Origin: Kibdelosporangium philippinense | GTDB taxonomy: Bacteria > Actinomycetota > Actinomycetes > Mycobacteriales > Pseudonocardiaceae | Direction of reading: 5' to 3' | DNA: 64,000 nucleotides | NCBI RefSeq assembly: GCF_021390435.2 | Contig: NZ_JAJVCN010000002.1 | Coordinates: forward strand, 2,232,001 to 2,296,000 | Shown here: positions 35,801 to 44,529 of the stretch, piece after piece | Layout: each line of letters starts with the position of its first letter | How positions within the stretch are numbered: position 1 is the stretch's first letter | Notes under the pieces: model-generated | What the model saw: only the letters and a program-made list of their open reading frames with translations | Databases searched by the model: none | What the model was told of the DNA's origin: nothing | Translations under genes and position numbers: made by a program

Positions 35801-35974
35801 TCAGGCGACCGGCGGCAGCACCATCGTGACCATGTCCAGTCGCCCCGGAATCTCGCCATACTTCTGCAACAAATCGGCAACCCGCTGCAAGCGAACCGGG
35901 TCAGTGGTGGATGGGAAAGTCGGCACAGTCATGAGCGCGGCAGTCGATTCATCGATCCCCAGCTCACGGACCTG
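35801..35974 (-). pseudogene. C-terminal remnant of an NMT1/THI5-like ABC substrate-binding protein
   Basis: The frame ends ALMTVPTFPSTTDPVRLQ, RVADLLQKYGEIPGRLDM, VTMVLPPVA and a stop at 35801. It parallels the end of the intact protein at 38247-39287 (RMMTVPRFPSTTDPVRLQ, RVADLLAKYGEIPK, MRSMVLPPLPP). Only ~57 codons remain. It shows that a second member of this family was once present, either by duplication or in an incoming segment. Confidence 0.85.
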
Positions 35975-36002
35975 AAGCTGTTGTTATCAATGGTGCAGTG
36001 TT

Positions 36003-36266
36003 TCAGCGCCCGAATGCCTGCTCCTGAAGCTGGCGCTCCAGGTTGGTGCCCTGCGGGACGCTCTGGTACGGCACCGGCTGACGCCCGCCATAGCTACCGC
36101 CCTGCGCCGGTACGGACAGGCCGACTTCAGCAAACTCCTGGTTGATGCGGTAGGGAACCGAGGCCGGGGTGTCGGTGCCGTTCACTATCCCGAGACCACC
36201 CTTGGCCAGGCCGACCACTACCAGCGCGGCGACAAAGAACCCGATCGCCTTGAACGCGAAACTCAT
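36003..36266 (-). CDS. Small single-helix membrane protein
   Basis: The 87-residue protein has one N-terminal hydrophobic segment (AIGFFVAALVVVGLAKGG) and a polar tail rich in Gly, Gln and Pro. AAGGAAG precedes the ATG. It follows another small membrane-anchored frame. Function unknown. Confidence 0.65.
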   Translation of the reverse strand: MSFAFKAIGFFVAALVVVGLAKGGLGIVNGTDTPASVPYRINQEFAEVGLSVPAQGGSYGGRQPVPYQSVPQGTNLERQLQEQAFGR

Positions 36267-36402
36267 GACTTCCTTCGTGTCGATATAACGGGAATGGCGC
36301 TTTGGCCGCTTTGACGTCGTTCCGCAGGTCGATCAGGTACCGTGTCACGCCGGAAACGATGAAAGTCCCTATCACGACTGCTGGCAACCATTGAGCGCTC
36401 AT
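36127..36402 (-). CDS. Small N-terminally anchored frame, overlapping the next gene
   Basis: It begins MSAQWLPAVVIGTFIVSGVTRYLIDLRNDVKAAK, one hydrophobic helix then charged residues. Past ~residue 45 it overlaps the 36266 gene and looks shadow-like, so the true 3' end is uncertain and a frameshift is possible. Its start codon lies one base from the IS5 copy 2 insertion point (36404), so the native ribosome site and promoter are now 1 kb away. Confidence 0.45.
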   Translation of the reverse strand: MSAQWLPAVVIGTFIVSGVTRYLIDLRNDVKAAKAPFPLYRHEGSHEFRVQGDRVLCRRAGSGRPGQGWSRDSERHRHPGLGSLPHQPGVC

Positions 36403-36403
36403 T

Positions 36404-37415
36404 GAGGTAATCTCACCAAGATTCTGGTTCGTTTGTTGAGCCGCGAAGCTGCTCGGACGAGCGCTGGTCGATGTACTGGGGAGTGGTGCGACCCGGGGAA
36501 AGATGGGCGGGGAGCCCTTGGTAGAACTGGATTGCGAAGATCAAGTCCGGACCAGAAGGCTCCCCGTGATTGCGTATCGTGCCATGCTCGATGTCCCGCG
36601 TGAACTGGCCCTCTACCTCAGCCGGCTGCTGCACGCCGAACGCCGCCGACGCGGCACCCGCAAGAACAGCAGGGCGTTGACCTGCTTTCGCCACGCGGTG
36701 CTGGGCCTGCGCTGGTTCCGGCAGAACACCGACGTCCCCGCCCTGGCTCGCGATCACGGCATCTCCCGCGCCACCGGCTACCGCTACTTGGATGAGGTCG
36801 TCATCGTGCTCGCCGAGCAGGCGCCGGACCTGCATGAGGCCCTGCAGCGGGCCAAGGATGAGGGCACGGCCTACGTGATCCTCGATGGAAAGGTCTTCTC
36901 CGCCGATCGCTGTAGCGAGAAAACGTTGAGCGTGAAAGGCGAGCCGATCGACCTGTGGTACTCCGGCAAAGCCCGCGAGCACGGCGGCAACATCCAAGCG
37001 CTGTGCGCGCCGGACGGTTTTCCGTGGTGGGTCTCGGATGTCGAGCCCGGTTCACTCCATGACTTGACCGTGGCGCGCGAGCATGTGCTGGGTGCGCTGT
37101 ACTGGGCCGCCTCGCACCTTGATCTGCCGACGCTGGCCGATGGCGGCTACGACGGTGCCGGCATCGGCGTGCACACCCCGGTCAAACAGCCTGCCGATGG
37201 CCAGGTCCTCGACGTGGACACCCGCACACGCAACGCTCTGCTGCGTGGCCTACGGTGTCTGGGCGAACGTGGTTTCGCCCTACTCACCGGACGCTGGCGC
37301 AGCCTGCGGCATCTCACCGCCAACCCCAGCAAGATCGGCGACATCGTCAAAGCCGCCCTTGTCCTCACGCATTTCGAACACGGCAAGATCGCGTGAAAGT
37401 CGCTGAGATCACCTC
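36404..37415. mobile_element. IS5-family insertion sequence, copy 2 (1012 bp)
   Basis: Same ends as copy 1, opposite orientation, flanked by ATT (36401-36403 and 37416-37418). It is inserted between the stop of the 37429-37698 gene and the start of the 36402 gene, which were 12-15 bases apart before insertion. Confidence 0.95.
36503..37396 (+). CDS. IS5-family (DDE_Tnp_4) transposase, copy 2
   Basis: The 297 residues are identical to the copy at 33392-34285. Intact; probably able to move both copies. Confidence 0.93.
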   Translation: MGGEPLVELDCEDQVRTRRLPVIAYRAMLDVPRELALYLSRLLHAERRRRGTRKNSRALTCFRHAVLGLRWFRQNTDVPALARDHGISRATGYRYLDEVVIVLAEQAPDLHEALQRAKDEGTAYVILDGKVFSADRCSEKTLSVKGEPIDLWYSGKAREHGGNIQALCAPDGFPWWVSDVEPGSLHDLTVAREHVLGALYWAASHLDLPTLADGGYDGAGIGVHTPVKQPADGQVLDVDTRTRNALLRGLRCLGERGFALLTGRWRSLRHLTANPSKIGDIVKAALVLTHFEHGKIA

Positions 37416-37428
37416 ATTGTGCTGACTC

Positions 37429-37698
37429 TCAGCCTTCACGTCGCACCTGAAAAGCACCCTCGATCACGCGTGGGTCACGCTGTTCGATCGGCTCGGCGCT
37501 GGGCAGCCGCTGAGCGTGATCCAGGAGGAGTCGACCAACCTCTACCAGCCGAGTCCCAAGCTCGCTCTCTGCTTCACGCGTGTGAGGCCAACGCTTGTTC
37601 TGATGATCCGCATCAATCACCGCAACGACGAAACGAGCGAGATCCGAGTTCAGGCTGCCCAGGCGCGCATTAAGAACGCGTTCCTCATGCGTATCCAC
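37429..37698 (-). CDS. Hypothetical small helical protein
   Basis: The 89-residue, mostly helical protein (ARLGSLNSDLARFVVAVIDADHQNKRWP, LGTRLVEVGRLLLDHAQRL) has a GTG start six bases after GGGAGGAG. Before the IS5 insertion it was the upstream partner of the 36402 gene. Function unknown. Confidence 0.65.
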   Translation of the reverse strand: MDTHEERVLNARLGSLNSDLARFVVAVIDADHQNKRWPHTREAESELGTRLVEVGRLLLDHAQRLPSAEPIEQRDPRVIEGAFQVRREG

Positions 37699-37886
37699 TT
37701 CGTACTCCTCCCGCTACGCGGCGGGCAGCGACCGATTCCGGGTTGTGGCCGACGCCGTACTACTTCGCGCTCGTTGCCCACGACCGCGGGGCGGCGACTT
37801 GTCGACGGCTTCTTCCTGTTGCCTTACAAGGCTTTCTGCAACCGATAGAGCGGATTGACGGTACTTCCGCTGCGAGAGCTGCACGA

Positions 37887-38201
37887 CTAGAACGCCTCCC
37901 GCAGACGGTAGGCCAACCGCAGGTGCTCACATGGCCAGCGCGTTCCACAACGGACACACCGCTGCGCACGTGTTGGCTTATGTAGCAAGAACGCCAAGAC
38001 AATCAGCCCATACAGCTGGCTAGGCTCTGGCAATGGCGCATCGACGAACGACAGGTCAGGCAATTCGAGTCCGACTACTGTCGACCGATCTCGATCGGAC
38101 GGCGTTCTGCTGGTATACAAGGGAATGACGTTGCTGTTGCTGTGGTGATCCACGATACGTACTCCCATGACTGTGTCACCTGTGCTTCGGGCTAGGGCCA
38201 T
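37887..38201 (-). CDS. Hypothetical protein with CxxC...C tail
   Basis: About 104 residues ending RCVRCGTRWPCEHLRLAYRLREAF, a C-terminal pattern I associate with small proteins of actinomycete mobile or accessory regions. A hydrophobic stretch (LYGLIVLAFLLH) precedes it. GGGGGAGG lies ~11 bases before the ATG at 38201; 38213 (GTG) is the alternative. Function unknown. Confidence 0.6.
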   Translation of the reverse strand: MALARSTGDTVMGVRIVDHHSNSNVIPLYTSRTPSDRDRSTVVGLELPDLSFVDAPLPEPSQLYGLIVLAFLLHKPTRAQRCVRCGTRWPCEHLRLAYRLREAF

Positions 38202-38246
38202 GTCGCGCAGCACCTCCCCCGGCGCGCATGGCTTGGTAGCAGCCCT

Positions 38247-39287
38247 CTAATTACCGGTGGTAGTTGTCGCCCACAAGGCTGGCGGTAGCGGCGGCAGCAC
38301 CATCGAGCGCATGTCCAGCTCAGCCCGCACACCTTGGGGCGAATCCACCTTGGGAATCTCGCCGTACTTAGCCAAGAGATCCGCGACCCGCTGAAGACGC
38401 ACCGGGTCAGTCGTGCTCGGGAACCTCGGAACGGTCATCATCCTGGCCGTCCCTTCTTTGGTACCAAGGTTCTTGACTGCGCTCTGCTCCAACACGTTGC
38501 GGTCCGAGACATTAGTCACGCCTCGGCTCAGCGCACGGCGGAACGCATCAACAGTCCTCGGGTTGTCCCGCACGAACTGTTCGGTAGCGAACCAGCCGGA
38601 CCACGGAAACGACACCGTTGGTCCCGTGAACGGGTCCAGCAGTTTCATGGCCCCTTGCTGCTTGGCCTCCTCCAGCGGTGGCTGAGCGATGATCGCCGCC
38701 GCAACGTCACCCCGGCCGAGCGCCGCCGGCATGTCAGTAATCGGCATGCTGATGAAACTGACCGCCTTGGGGTCAACGCCCATTGAGGTGAGCTGGTCGG
38801 TCATGACCAACTCCGAAATGCCACGCTTGGAGGAGATGGCGATCTTCTTGCCCGCCAACTGCCGGGCATCGGTGATCGGGCCGTTTTCCTTCACCACCGC
38901 CAAGATGAGATCGGGCGTCGTCTCGACAGCGTCGGCCACCACCTTGAGCTTGGCCACGCCTTTGGTATGGGCGATGAGCGGCTGAGGGTAGGACGTCAGG
39001 CCAACGTCAAGCTCACCCGCAGCGAGCTTGTCAACGCCATCTGAGCCTCGGCCCATCGTGGACAGTTCGATCTTGAGACCTTCGGCTTCGAAATACCCTT
39101 TGTCGATCGCGATGTGCAGCGGTATGGCATCGACCAGGGCCAAGCGGCCGACCCGGATAGTGGACTTCTCTACCTTGTCGTTCGGGCTCGCGTCTGGCGA
39201 GGCCCCACCGAGCAGGCCACAGCCGGTCAGCATGAGCAAGCCCGCAGCTAAGGCGACGGCTGACAGACGACGAACAAGACGAGGCAT
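38247..39287 (-). CDS. ABC transporter substrate-binding lipoprotein, NMT1/THI5-like
   Basis: The 346-residue protein has a lipoprotein signal (LSAVALAAGLLMLTGC, lipobox LTGC). An NMT1/THI5/SsuA-type binding domain follows: RVGRLALVDAIPLHIAIDKGYFEAEGLKIELSTMGRGSDGVDKLAAGELDVGLTS, then KKIAISSKRGISELVMTDQL. This family binds pyrimidine thiamine precursors, sulfonates or similar small molecules for uptake. No permease or ATPase gene is present. GGGGAG precedes the ATG at 39287. Its upstream region is interrupted by an IS3-family element at 39510. Confidence 0.85.
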   Translation of the reverse strand: MPRLVRRLSAVALAAGLLMLTGCGLLGGASPDASPNDKVEKSTIRVGRLALVDAIPLHIAIDKGYFEAEGLKIELSTMGRGSDGVDKLAAGELDVGLTSYPQPLIAHTKGVAKLKVVADAVETTPDLILAVVKENGPITDARQLAGKKIAISSKRGISELVMTDQLTSMGVDPKAVSFISMPITDMPAALGRGDVAAAIIAQPPLEEAKQQGAMKLLDPFTGPTVSFPWSGWFATEQFVRDNPRTVDAFRRALSRGVTNVSDRNVLEQSAVKNLGTKEGTARMMTVPRFPSTTDPVRLQRVADLLAKYGEIPKVDSPQGVRAELDMRSMVLPPLPPALWATTTTGN

Positions 39288-39473
39288 AGCTGGCCGCTCC
39301 CCAGGAAGGATGGAGGTGATTGGTGGGTGGCACCCGACACCGACGGGAAGAGGTTCAACGAGCCTCAAGACTGGGGTGGCTGAGACGCGCTGAGGGGCCA
39401 ACCGGCGCCGGGTACCTACCTCGATCCTGGGCGTGAGCAAGCCAAACGATCATTTGCCTTCCGCATGACCTCT

Positions 39474-39490
39474 CATGCCTTATTGGCATG
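39474..39490. promoter_or_regulatory. Short inverted repeat, operator candidate
   Basis: CATGCC and GGCATG are separated by five bases (TTATT), about 190 bases upstream of the substrate-binding-protein gene. Before IS3 insertion it lay between that gene and the divergent HTH regulator at 40878. Confidence 0.3.
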
Positions 39491-39560
39491 AACGTCCGCG
39501 CCGAACTCGTGTGCTTCCCCTCGTAGCGTGGAGACCTGAACCAAGAGAGATGATCAGGTC

Positions 39561-39878
39561 GTGGGAGATAAGAGGCGCCGGTTTGATCCGGAGTTTCGGG
39601 CGGGTGCGGTGCGCATCGTGTCCGAGACCGGCAAGTCGGTGGCGCAGGTCGCACGGGATCTGGGGATCAGCGCGTACACCCTGCACAACTGGGTACAGGC
39701 CGACCGGCGCCAGACCGGGCAGCCCGCAGACGGGTTGAACGAGGCCGAGCGTGCGGAGTTGGCCCGGCTGCGGGCCGAACGAGCACAGTGGGCGAAGGAG
39801 AAGGCCGAGTTGGAGATGGAGCGTGATGTGCTCAAGCGCTCCGTGGTCCTGTGGGTGAAGGACGCGATGAACCAGTGA
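39561..39878 (+). CDS. IS3-family transposase OrfA
   Basis: The 105-residue protein has an HTH (FRAGAVRIVSETGKSVAQVARDLGISAYTLHNWV) and a leucine-zipper-like C-terminus (RLRAERAQWAKEKAELEMERDVLKRS). The end overlaps orfB by 28 bases in the -1 frame, the arrangement used for programmed -1 frameshifting to make the OrfAB transposase. Confidence 0.93.
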   Translation: MGDKRRRFDPEFRAGAVRIVSETGKSVAQVARDLGISAYTLHNWVQADRRQTGQPADGLNEAERAELARLRAERAQWAKEKAELEMERDVLKRSVVLWVKDAMNQ

Positions 39879-40786
39879 TCGTGGCGGAGTTCATCGCGTC
39901 CCAGAGGACCAAGCACGGTGTCCCGCATGCGATCGCCTGCCGGGCCTTGGAGGTCTCGCAGTCCTGGTTCTACAAGTGGATCAACCGCAAGCCCACTGCC
40001 CGTGATCAGCGGCGGGAGCAGTTGGATGAGCAGATCAGGAGGTTGTTCACTGTTTCGGGTGAGACCTATGGCAGTCCCCGGATCACCCGTGACCTGCGGG
40101 AGGCCGGCTGGAAGGTCTCGGAGAACACCGTGGCGGCGCGGATGGTCGAGCTCGGTCTGGCCGGACGACCGCCGAAACGCCGGCGGTCGCTGACCCGGCC
40201 GGGGAAACGGCCAGTGGCTCGCGATCTGGTTCGGCGGAACTTCACCGCGGTGGCACCGGATGTGTTGTGGTGCGGGGATGTCACGCAGATCGACACCGAT
40301 GAGGGGCCGCTGTATCTCGCGACCACTGAGGATCTGTTCTCCCGCCGGATGCTGGGTTACGCGATGTCCGCCCACCATGACGCGGCTGTGGTGGTGGCGT
40401 CGCTGCGGATGGCCGCGACCACCCGGGGCGGGGACGTGGACGGGGTGATCTTCCATACCGACCGCGGATCGGAATACACCGCCGCAGCGACCGCGGCGGC
40501 CTGCCGGACGCTGGGTGTGGTGCAGTCGATGGGCCGGGTCGGGTCCGCATTGGACAACGCCGCGGCCGAGGCGTTCAACAGCACACTCAAGGTCGAATTC
40601 GTACACCGACACCGGTTCACTACCCGAGCTGAGGCGCGGATCAAGGTCGCGACCTGGATCGCGGACTTCTACAACACCACCCGCCGGCACAGCGCCAACG
40701 ACGGCCTGGCCCCGATCCCGTTCGAGCATCAGATGGCACACGCACGAGCAGTATCAGCGACGCAGGTCAGAACCGAAGTGGCATAA
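39851..40786 (+). CDS. IS3-family transposase OrfB (integrase core)
   Basis: The frame gives a DDE integrase core: CGDVTQIDTDEG (first Asp), IFHTDRGSEYTA (second Asp) and DNAAAEAFNSTLKVEF (Glu). An HTH_21-type region precedes it (YGSPRITRDLREAGWKVSENTVAARM). Full length. Produced chiefly by frameshift from orfA. Confidence 0.93.
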   Translation: MGEGRDEPVIVAEFIASQRTKHGVPHAIACRALEVSQSWFYKWINRKPTARDQRREQLDEQIRRLFTVSGETYGSPRITRDLREAGWKVSENTVAARMVELGLAGRPPKRRRSLTRPGKRPVARDLVRRNFTAVAPDVLWCGDVTQIDTDEGPLYLATTEDLFSRRMLGYAMSAHHDAAVVVASLRMAATTRGGDVDGVIFHTDRGSEYTAAATAAACRTLGVVQSMGRVGSALDNAAAEAFNSTLKVEFVHRHRFTTRAEARIKVATWIADFYNTTRRHSANDGLAPIPFEHQMAHARAVSATQVRTEVA

Positions 40787-40877
40787 ACCGTCTCCACGAT
40801 CTGAGGGGATTGACACTCGCGTAGAGTCACTAAGCTTGCTCGAAGGGTGAACAGCCACGGGGTGGAGCTGGGTACAT

Positions 40878-42522
40878 ATGGGATCGCAGCAACAGGTGCG
40901 GCACTGTCGATGCGGGACTCGGCTCGCGCAAAGCAACCGATCACTGGTGTGTACGGCTTGCGCCAAACGTGACCATAACCTGCGGCTTCATCCCCCCAAA
41001 GGTGCCGGAAAGCTTCTGGGAGACCCCTGAAATGCGGAGCGCTCTCGACGCCTGCGACATGGCGGCGGTGATGCGCGCGTTCCGCACCCACACGTACCAC
41101 GGCAAGGACATTTCTCAAGAGGTAGCCGCGGGTTGGGTTGGTCTTACCCAGTCCCGGCTAAGTCGTATTGAGAACGGTGTCAAGATCAACGACGTGCCTC
41201 AACTTATGCGTTGGGCTGGTGTGCTGGGCATTCCTAAGGATCTATGGTGGTTCAGGGCACCGAGAGCGGCAACGAGGCTGACGAGCTCGGAGACTGCGGA
41301 ACAGCCACGTGCACAAAGCGAACAAGAGTCTCGTCATGGACACATGATCGGTGGGCTGTTGTTGCCAGTCTTGATCGGGAACCGGACCGTGCTGGTACCG
41401 GTCGACGGCCGCACGATGGCAACGAGCGAGCTCGGTGCTCTCCTTGATGAGCTGACAGTACGTGGCGAGTCTGAAAGCCCTGCTGCTACGGAGCAAGTGG
41501 AGCCCATGAACCCCCTGAATCGACGCGCCCTTCTCAAGGCCGGGCTCGCTACGGCGATCTCGTCCGTCGATAAGTCCGAGTTGCGGCACGTTGCGCTGGC
41601 GATGGACGACTCCCGGTACATGGATAGATCGGTCGTGACGTACCTGCGCAAGCGACTTGCAGAATGTAAATCTGATGACGGAACGCTGGGATCTGGTGCC
41701 ACACTTCCGGTGGTGCTTGGTATCTTGTCGGCGATCGAAAGTCGTGCCCGTGATGCCAGGCCAGAAATTCGGCGCGAATTGCTTTCGGTCGGTGCCGATG
41801 GTGCGGAGTTTGCCGGTTGGCTATACCGAGACACTCGCAATGTCCCGCAAGCTTTGTACTGGCACGATCGGGCAATGGAATGGTCACAAGAGACCGGTGA
41901 CCTTGGCATGCAAGGGTATGTTCTCATACGAAAGTCTCAGCTGGCTTTTGATGACCGTGAGCCTTCGCGCATGCTCACCCTTGCCCAGGCTGCACAGAAT
42001 GGCCCTTGGGAGCTGCCTTCTCGGCTGAGAGCTGAGGCTGTGCAGCAGGAAGCTCGTGCGGACGCAATGCTTGGAGCGTCCACCGATGCAGTAGAACGAA
42101 AACTAGACCGCGCCCGGAGTCTACTCCTGGCCGCAGATCCGATAAATTCAGATACTGCGCTTGGGGCTCACTATAATGAAACCATCCTGACGATGCAGGC
42201 CGCAATTTGCTATACGGAAGCCGGAAACCCGCGCCGCTCCGTCGATCTGTATGCGGACGCTCTAAGAGAAGACGTATTCTCTCCGCGAGACTACGGCTTC
42301 TTCTTGTCTTGGATGGCTACCTCGCTTGCCGTAGCTGGTGAGCCCGATCACCCTGCCAAGACCGGTATCGCCTCAGCTATGCGGGCAACTAACGCTGACT
42401 CGCGGCGCACTAAACAAGAGTTGCAGCGTGTTCTAGTTGCATTGCAACCGTGGCAGCATCGTCCCGCCGTTAAGGAGTTGCGCGAAGCGATGCACCCGAA
42501 CGACCTTACACCTTCTGTGTAA
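40878..42522 (+). CDS. Zinc-ribbon / HTH (XRE) / TPR regulator, with a frame break in a C6 run
   Basis: From the ATG at 40878 (TGGAG upstream) the frame reads RHCRCGTRLAQSNRSLVCTACAKRDHNLRLHPP, a short four-Cys zinc ribbon. Omitting one C of the C6 run at 40992-40997 joins it to KVPESFWETPEMRSALDACDMAAVMRAF. An XRE HTH follows (ISQEVAAGWVGLTQSRLSRIENGVK), then a linker and ~300 residues of TPR-like helices. Zinc ribbon plus VPxxFWxTxxMRxAL is the normal N-terminus of this actinomycete family. If the frame break is real, translation would have to start at the GTG at 40969. The 3' end overlaps the convergent hydrolase by 17 bases. Confidence 0.8.
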
Positions 42523-43330
42523 TCCACGTTCCAACCTCGCCGATCACAAACGCTTGCCATTCCTGCGTTTGAGGGTCAGCATACTCGGGATCGTCGTGCA
42601 CAGCGATGCCATGCTGTGCACCGTCAAGCTCTATCAGCCTATGCTTGCACGTCATTTGCTTGTCCGCCTCGCGTGACGAGTTCACAGAAATGAACGTGTC
42701 TTCGGTGCCGTGGACGATGAGTGTTGGCGACGTGATCTTGGCCAATACAGGCCGGGGCTGAAGCCAGAAGACTTCATTTAGGATCGGGCGTCCAAGTTTG
42801 AATGTAGGCGAGTGCCCGACATAGCCTTGTTCGAGCAGTTGACGCCCAGCTTTTTCTGAGATATAGCCGTTTCTCCACGCTGGCTTCTCATCTACGAAAC
42901 GGGTCTTATAGTCGATCAATGGGTTGATCAACACGAGAGTGGAAAGGTCACCCGAACGATGTGCAGCATAGTACGCCGACGCGCCTCCTGCGAAGCTCGC
43001 TGCTATCAGGCTGATCGAGGGTGTACTCACCATGCCGCGCAAATGGTCAACGCCGGAGTCGATTGCATTTAGCAGAGCCGACAACGATAGGTCTTCCTGT
43101 CGACCTTCGCTTTCCCCGTGGCCCGGCAAGTCAAATCGCACACTCGCGACTCCTACTTCTGACAGCCCGTTCGCGAGTCGGGCGAAGAATCCACCTTCCT
43201 CCCGAGTTACGCCAGCACCATGGACGAGAAGTGCAGCATGCTGAGGTGTCTCATCAGGTGACGTGAACGTGCCGCTCAAACGCAAGCCGTCGCGTGTCCG
43301 AACAGTGGTTCCGGTACTGCTCACGCGCAT
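42506..43330 (-). CDS. Alpha/beta hydrolase (serine esterase/peptidase S9-like)
   Basis: The 274-residue protein has LLVHGAGVTREEGGFFARLANGLSEVGVASVRFDLPGHGESEG (oxyanion and DLPGHGxS strand). The nucleophile elbow ISLIAASFAGGASAYY (Ser in ASFAG) lacks the usual first Gly. The Asp is in VHGTEDTFI and the His in LDGAQHGI. Cytoplasmic. Substrate unknown. It is convergent with the HTH/TPR regulator, which may control it. Confidence 0.85.
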   Translation of the reverse strand: MRVSSTGTTVRTRDGLRLSGTFTSPDETPQHAALLVHGAGVTREEGGFFARLANGLSEVGVASVRFDLPGHGESEGRQEDLSLSALLNAIDSGVDHLRGMVSTPSISLIAASFAGGASAYYAAHRSGDLSTLVLINPLIDYKTRFVDEKPAWRNGYISEKAGRQLLEQGYVGHSPTFKLGRPILNEVFWLQPRPVLAKITSPTLIVHGTEDTFISVNSSREADKQMTCKHRLIELDGAQHGIAVHDDPEYADPQTQEWQAFVIGEVGTWITQKV

Positions 43331-43380
43331 TGTGACTCCTGCCAGGACGACGAAACAGACTACTACTAGATTACGCCGCC

Positions 43381-44082
43381 ATGTACATCGCGGGGTCGGA
43401 TGCTCTCACATCAGAACCGCTGTTAGGACGTGGACTGAACAGGGGCTACGCGGCCCTGTCTGCGGTCACTCCGAGCCTTAAGTGCGTTGATCCCGTGGGC
43501 AAAGCCGCTGAGCTCCGCGGGCCGCACCGCACCGACATCACTTACACCCCGCAACCAGGAAACCGCTTTGTCGCGGAGATCAAGCGGCGATCCAGCAAAG
43601 CCACCCGGATCGCGGTGGAACGTGACCACCTGCCGCAAGCCACGAACTACACCGCTACCGGCCCTCCCTTCGGCATCCTCATCGTCGGAGACCATGGCCC
43701 CCACACAGCCGGGTACACCAGCCTCGACGACAGCGTCTGGATCACGCCCGTCACGCCCGTCACGCGCAGCCCCACCGAAACACCAAGGCTCATGGTCATC
43801 GGCGTCCTCCGATCGGGCGTCCAACTCCCAGCGACGTCACCACGCCGGCAAGTGACCGCAAGTATGACCGCGCACCAGGGGGAAAGGCTCGGAAGAAGAA
43901 ACCCAGCAGAGGATGACCAGGGCACTCACATGTGCCGCCCCGCGTCGCGCACTCCGCCAACTTCGACTGTCAATGGCCTTTCAGTTTTTTTCACTGGCCA
44001 CGGACATTCGACGAGACGCTCGCCTACGAGACCGGCCTATCTGCCCGAGCGGTGGCGCTATGGTTTCATCCGTCTGATGTGA
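43381..44082 (+). CDS. PD-(D/E)XK-nuclease-like C-terminal fragment
   Basis: Residues ~35-140 look like a genuine conserved segment: HRTDITYTPQPGNRFVAEIKRRSSKATR (Asp and ExK as in PD-(D/E)XK enzymes), ERDHLPQATNYTATGPPFGILIVGDHG, SVWI and PRLMVIGVLRSGVQLP. The first ~30 and last ~85 residues are not convincing, so the real reading frame probably ends near 43850 and the N-terminal part is lost. If it is a nuclease, it may come from a restriction or defence gene; this is inference. Confidence 0.45.
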   Translation: MYIAGSDALTSEPLLGRGLNRGYAALSAVTPSLKCVDPVGKAAELRGPHRTDITYTPQPGNRFVAEIKRRSSKATRIAVERDHLPQATNYTATGPPFGILIVGDHGPHTAGYTSLDDSVWITPVTPVTRSPTETPRLMVIGVLRSGVQLPATSPRRQVTASMTAHQGERLGRRNPAEDDQGTHMCRPASRTPPTSTVNGLSVFFTGHGHSTRRSPTRPAYLPERWRYGFIRLM

Positions 44083-44280
44083 CCGCAGTTGTTGGTCGGT
44101 GGTGACCGCAGCCGGTGGGGTCGCGGGGGTTATTGTTCGCGAGATTTGACCGCGGGTGAATCCTTGCGGTGACTGAAGTCGTGACAGGGCCCCGGCCAGC
44201 CGATGATTCGTGGCTGAGACGCCCCGGTGTCGCGGGTTTCCTCTCCGAGTGCAGCGCGTTGGTCACGCTTGTGTTGTGGG
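43850..44280. other. Region without a recognised gene
   Basis: Apart from the dubious tail of the preceding frame I see no supported coding sequence. One TTTTTT run occurs near 43987. Confidence 0.5.
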
Positions 44281-44308
44281 CCGGCCCCCGCACACCTGCG
44301 GGGGCCGG
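44281..44308. terminator. Strong hairpin after the DUF397 gene
   Basis: CCGGCCCCCGCA pairs perfectly with TGCGGGGGCCGG across CACC, directly after the stop (44314) of the minus-strand DUF397 gene. Confidence 0.8.
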
Positions 44309-44313
44309 TCGGG

Positions 44314-44514
44314 TCACCGGTCAAGCTGGCCTGCCTGGATGGCGGTGACGACGTGCTGAAACCTGTCCCACCCGATGATGAGCACGGCGTCGGGATTCTT
44401 GCTGTCCCGTACACCGACTTCGGGGTTCACCTCGACGCAGTCGCCGTTCTGGCCGCTTGATCGACTGGACTTCCTCCACTTTCCAGTGGTGTCCGGGTTC
44501 ACGTCCCGCACCAC
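44314..44514 (-). CDS. DUF397 domain protein
   Basis: The 66-residue protein has the family signature: KWRKSSRSSGQNGDCVEV, GVRDSKNP, and a C-terminal helix (WDRFQHVVTAIQAG). DUF397 proteins act with DUF5753 HTH regulators in Streptomyces-type developmental and toxin-antitoxin-like pairs. GTG start after AAGGAAAGG. It is 15 bases downstream of its HTH partner. Confidence 0.93.
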   Translation of the reverse strand: MVRDVNPDTTGKWRKSSRSSGQNGDCVEVNPEVGVRDSKNPDAVLIIGWDRFQHVVTAIQAGQLDR

Positions 44515-44529
44515 CTTTCCTTGCCGGGG

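Larger units (their letters stand above)
39510..40815. mobile_element. IS3-family insertion sequence (1306 bp)
   Basis: Imperfect inverted repeats start TGTGCTTCCCCTCGTAGCG (left) and TGTCAATCCCCTCAGATCG (right, complement), both followed by TGGAGAC. CTCG is duplicated at 39506-39509 and 40816-40819. It contains the usual overlapping orfA/orfB. Confidence 0.93.

Noticed and set aside
40992..40997. Programmed frameshift in the HTH regulator
   Set aside because: A plain C6 run with no evident stimulator and similar breaks elsewhere in the window make an indel or base-calling error more likely.
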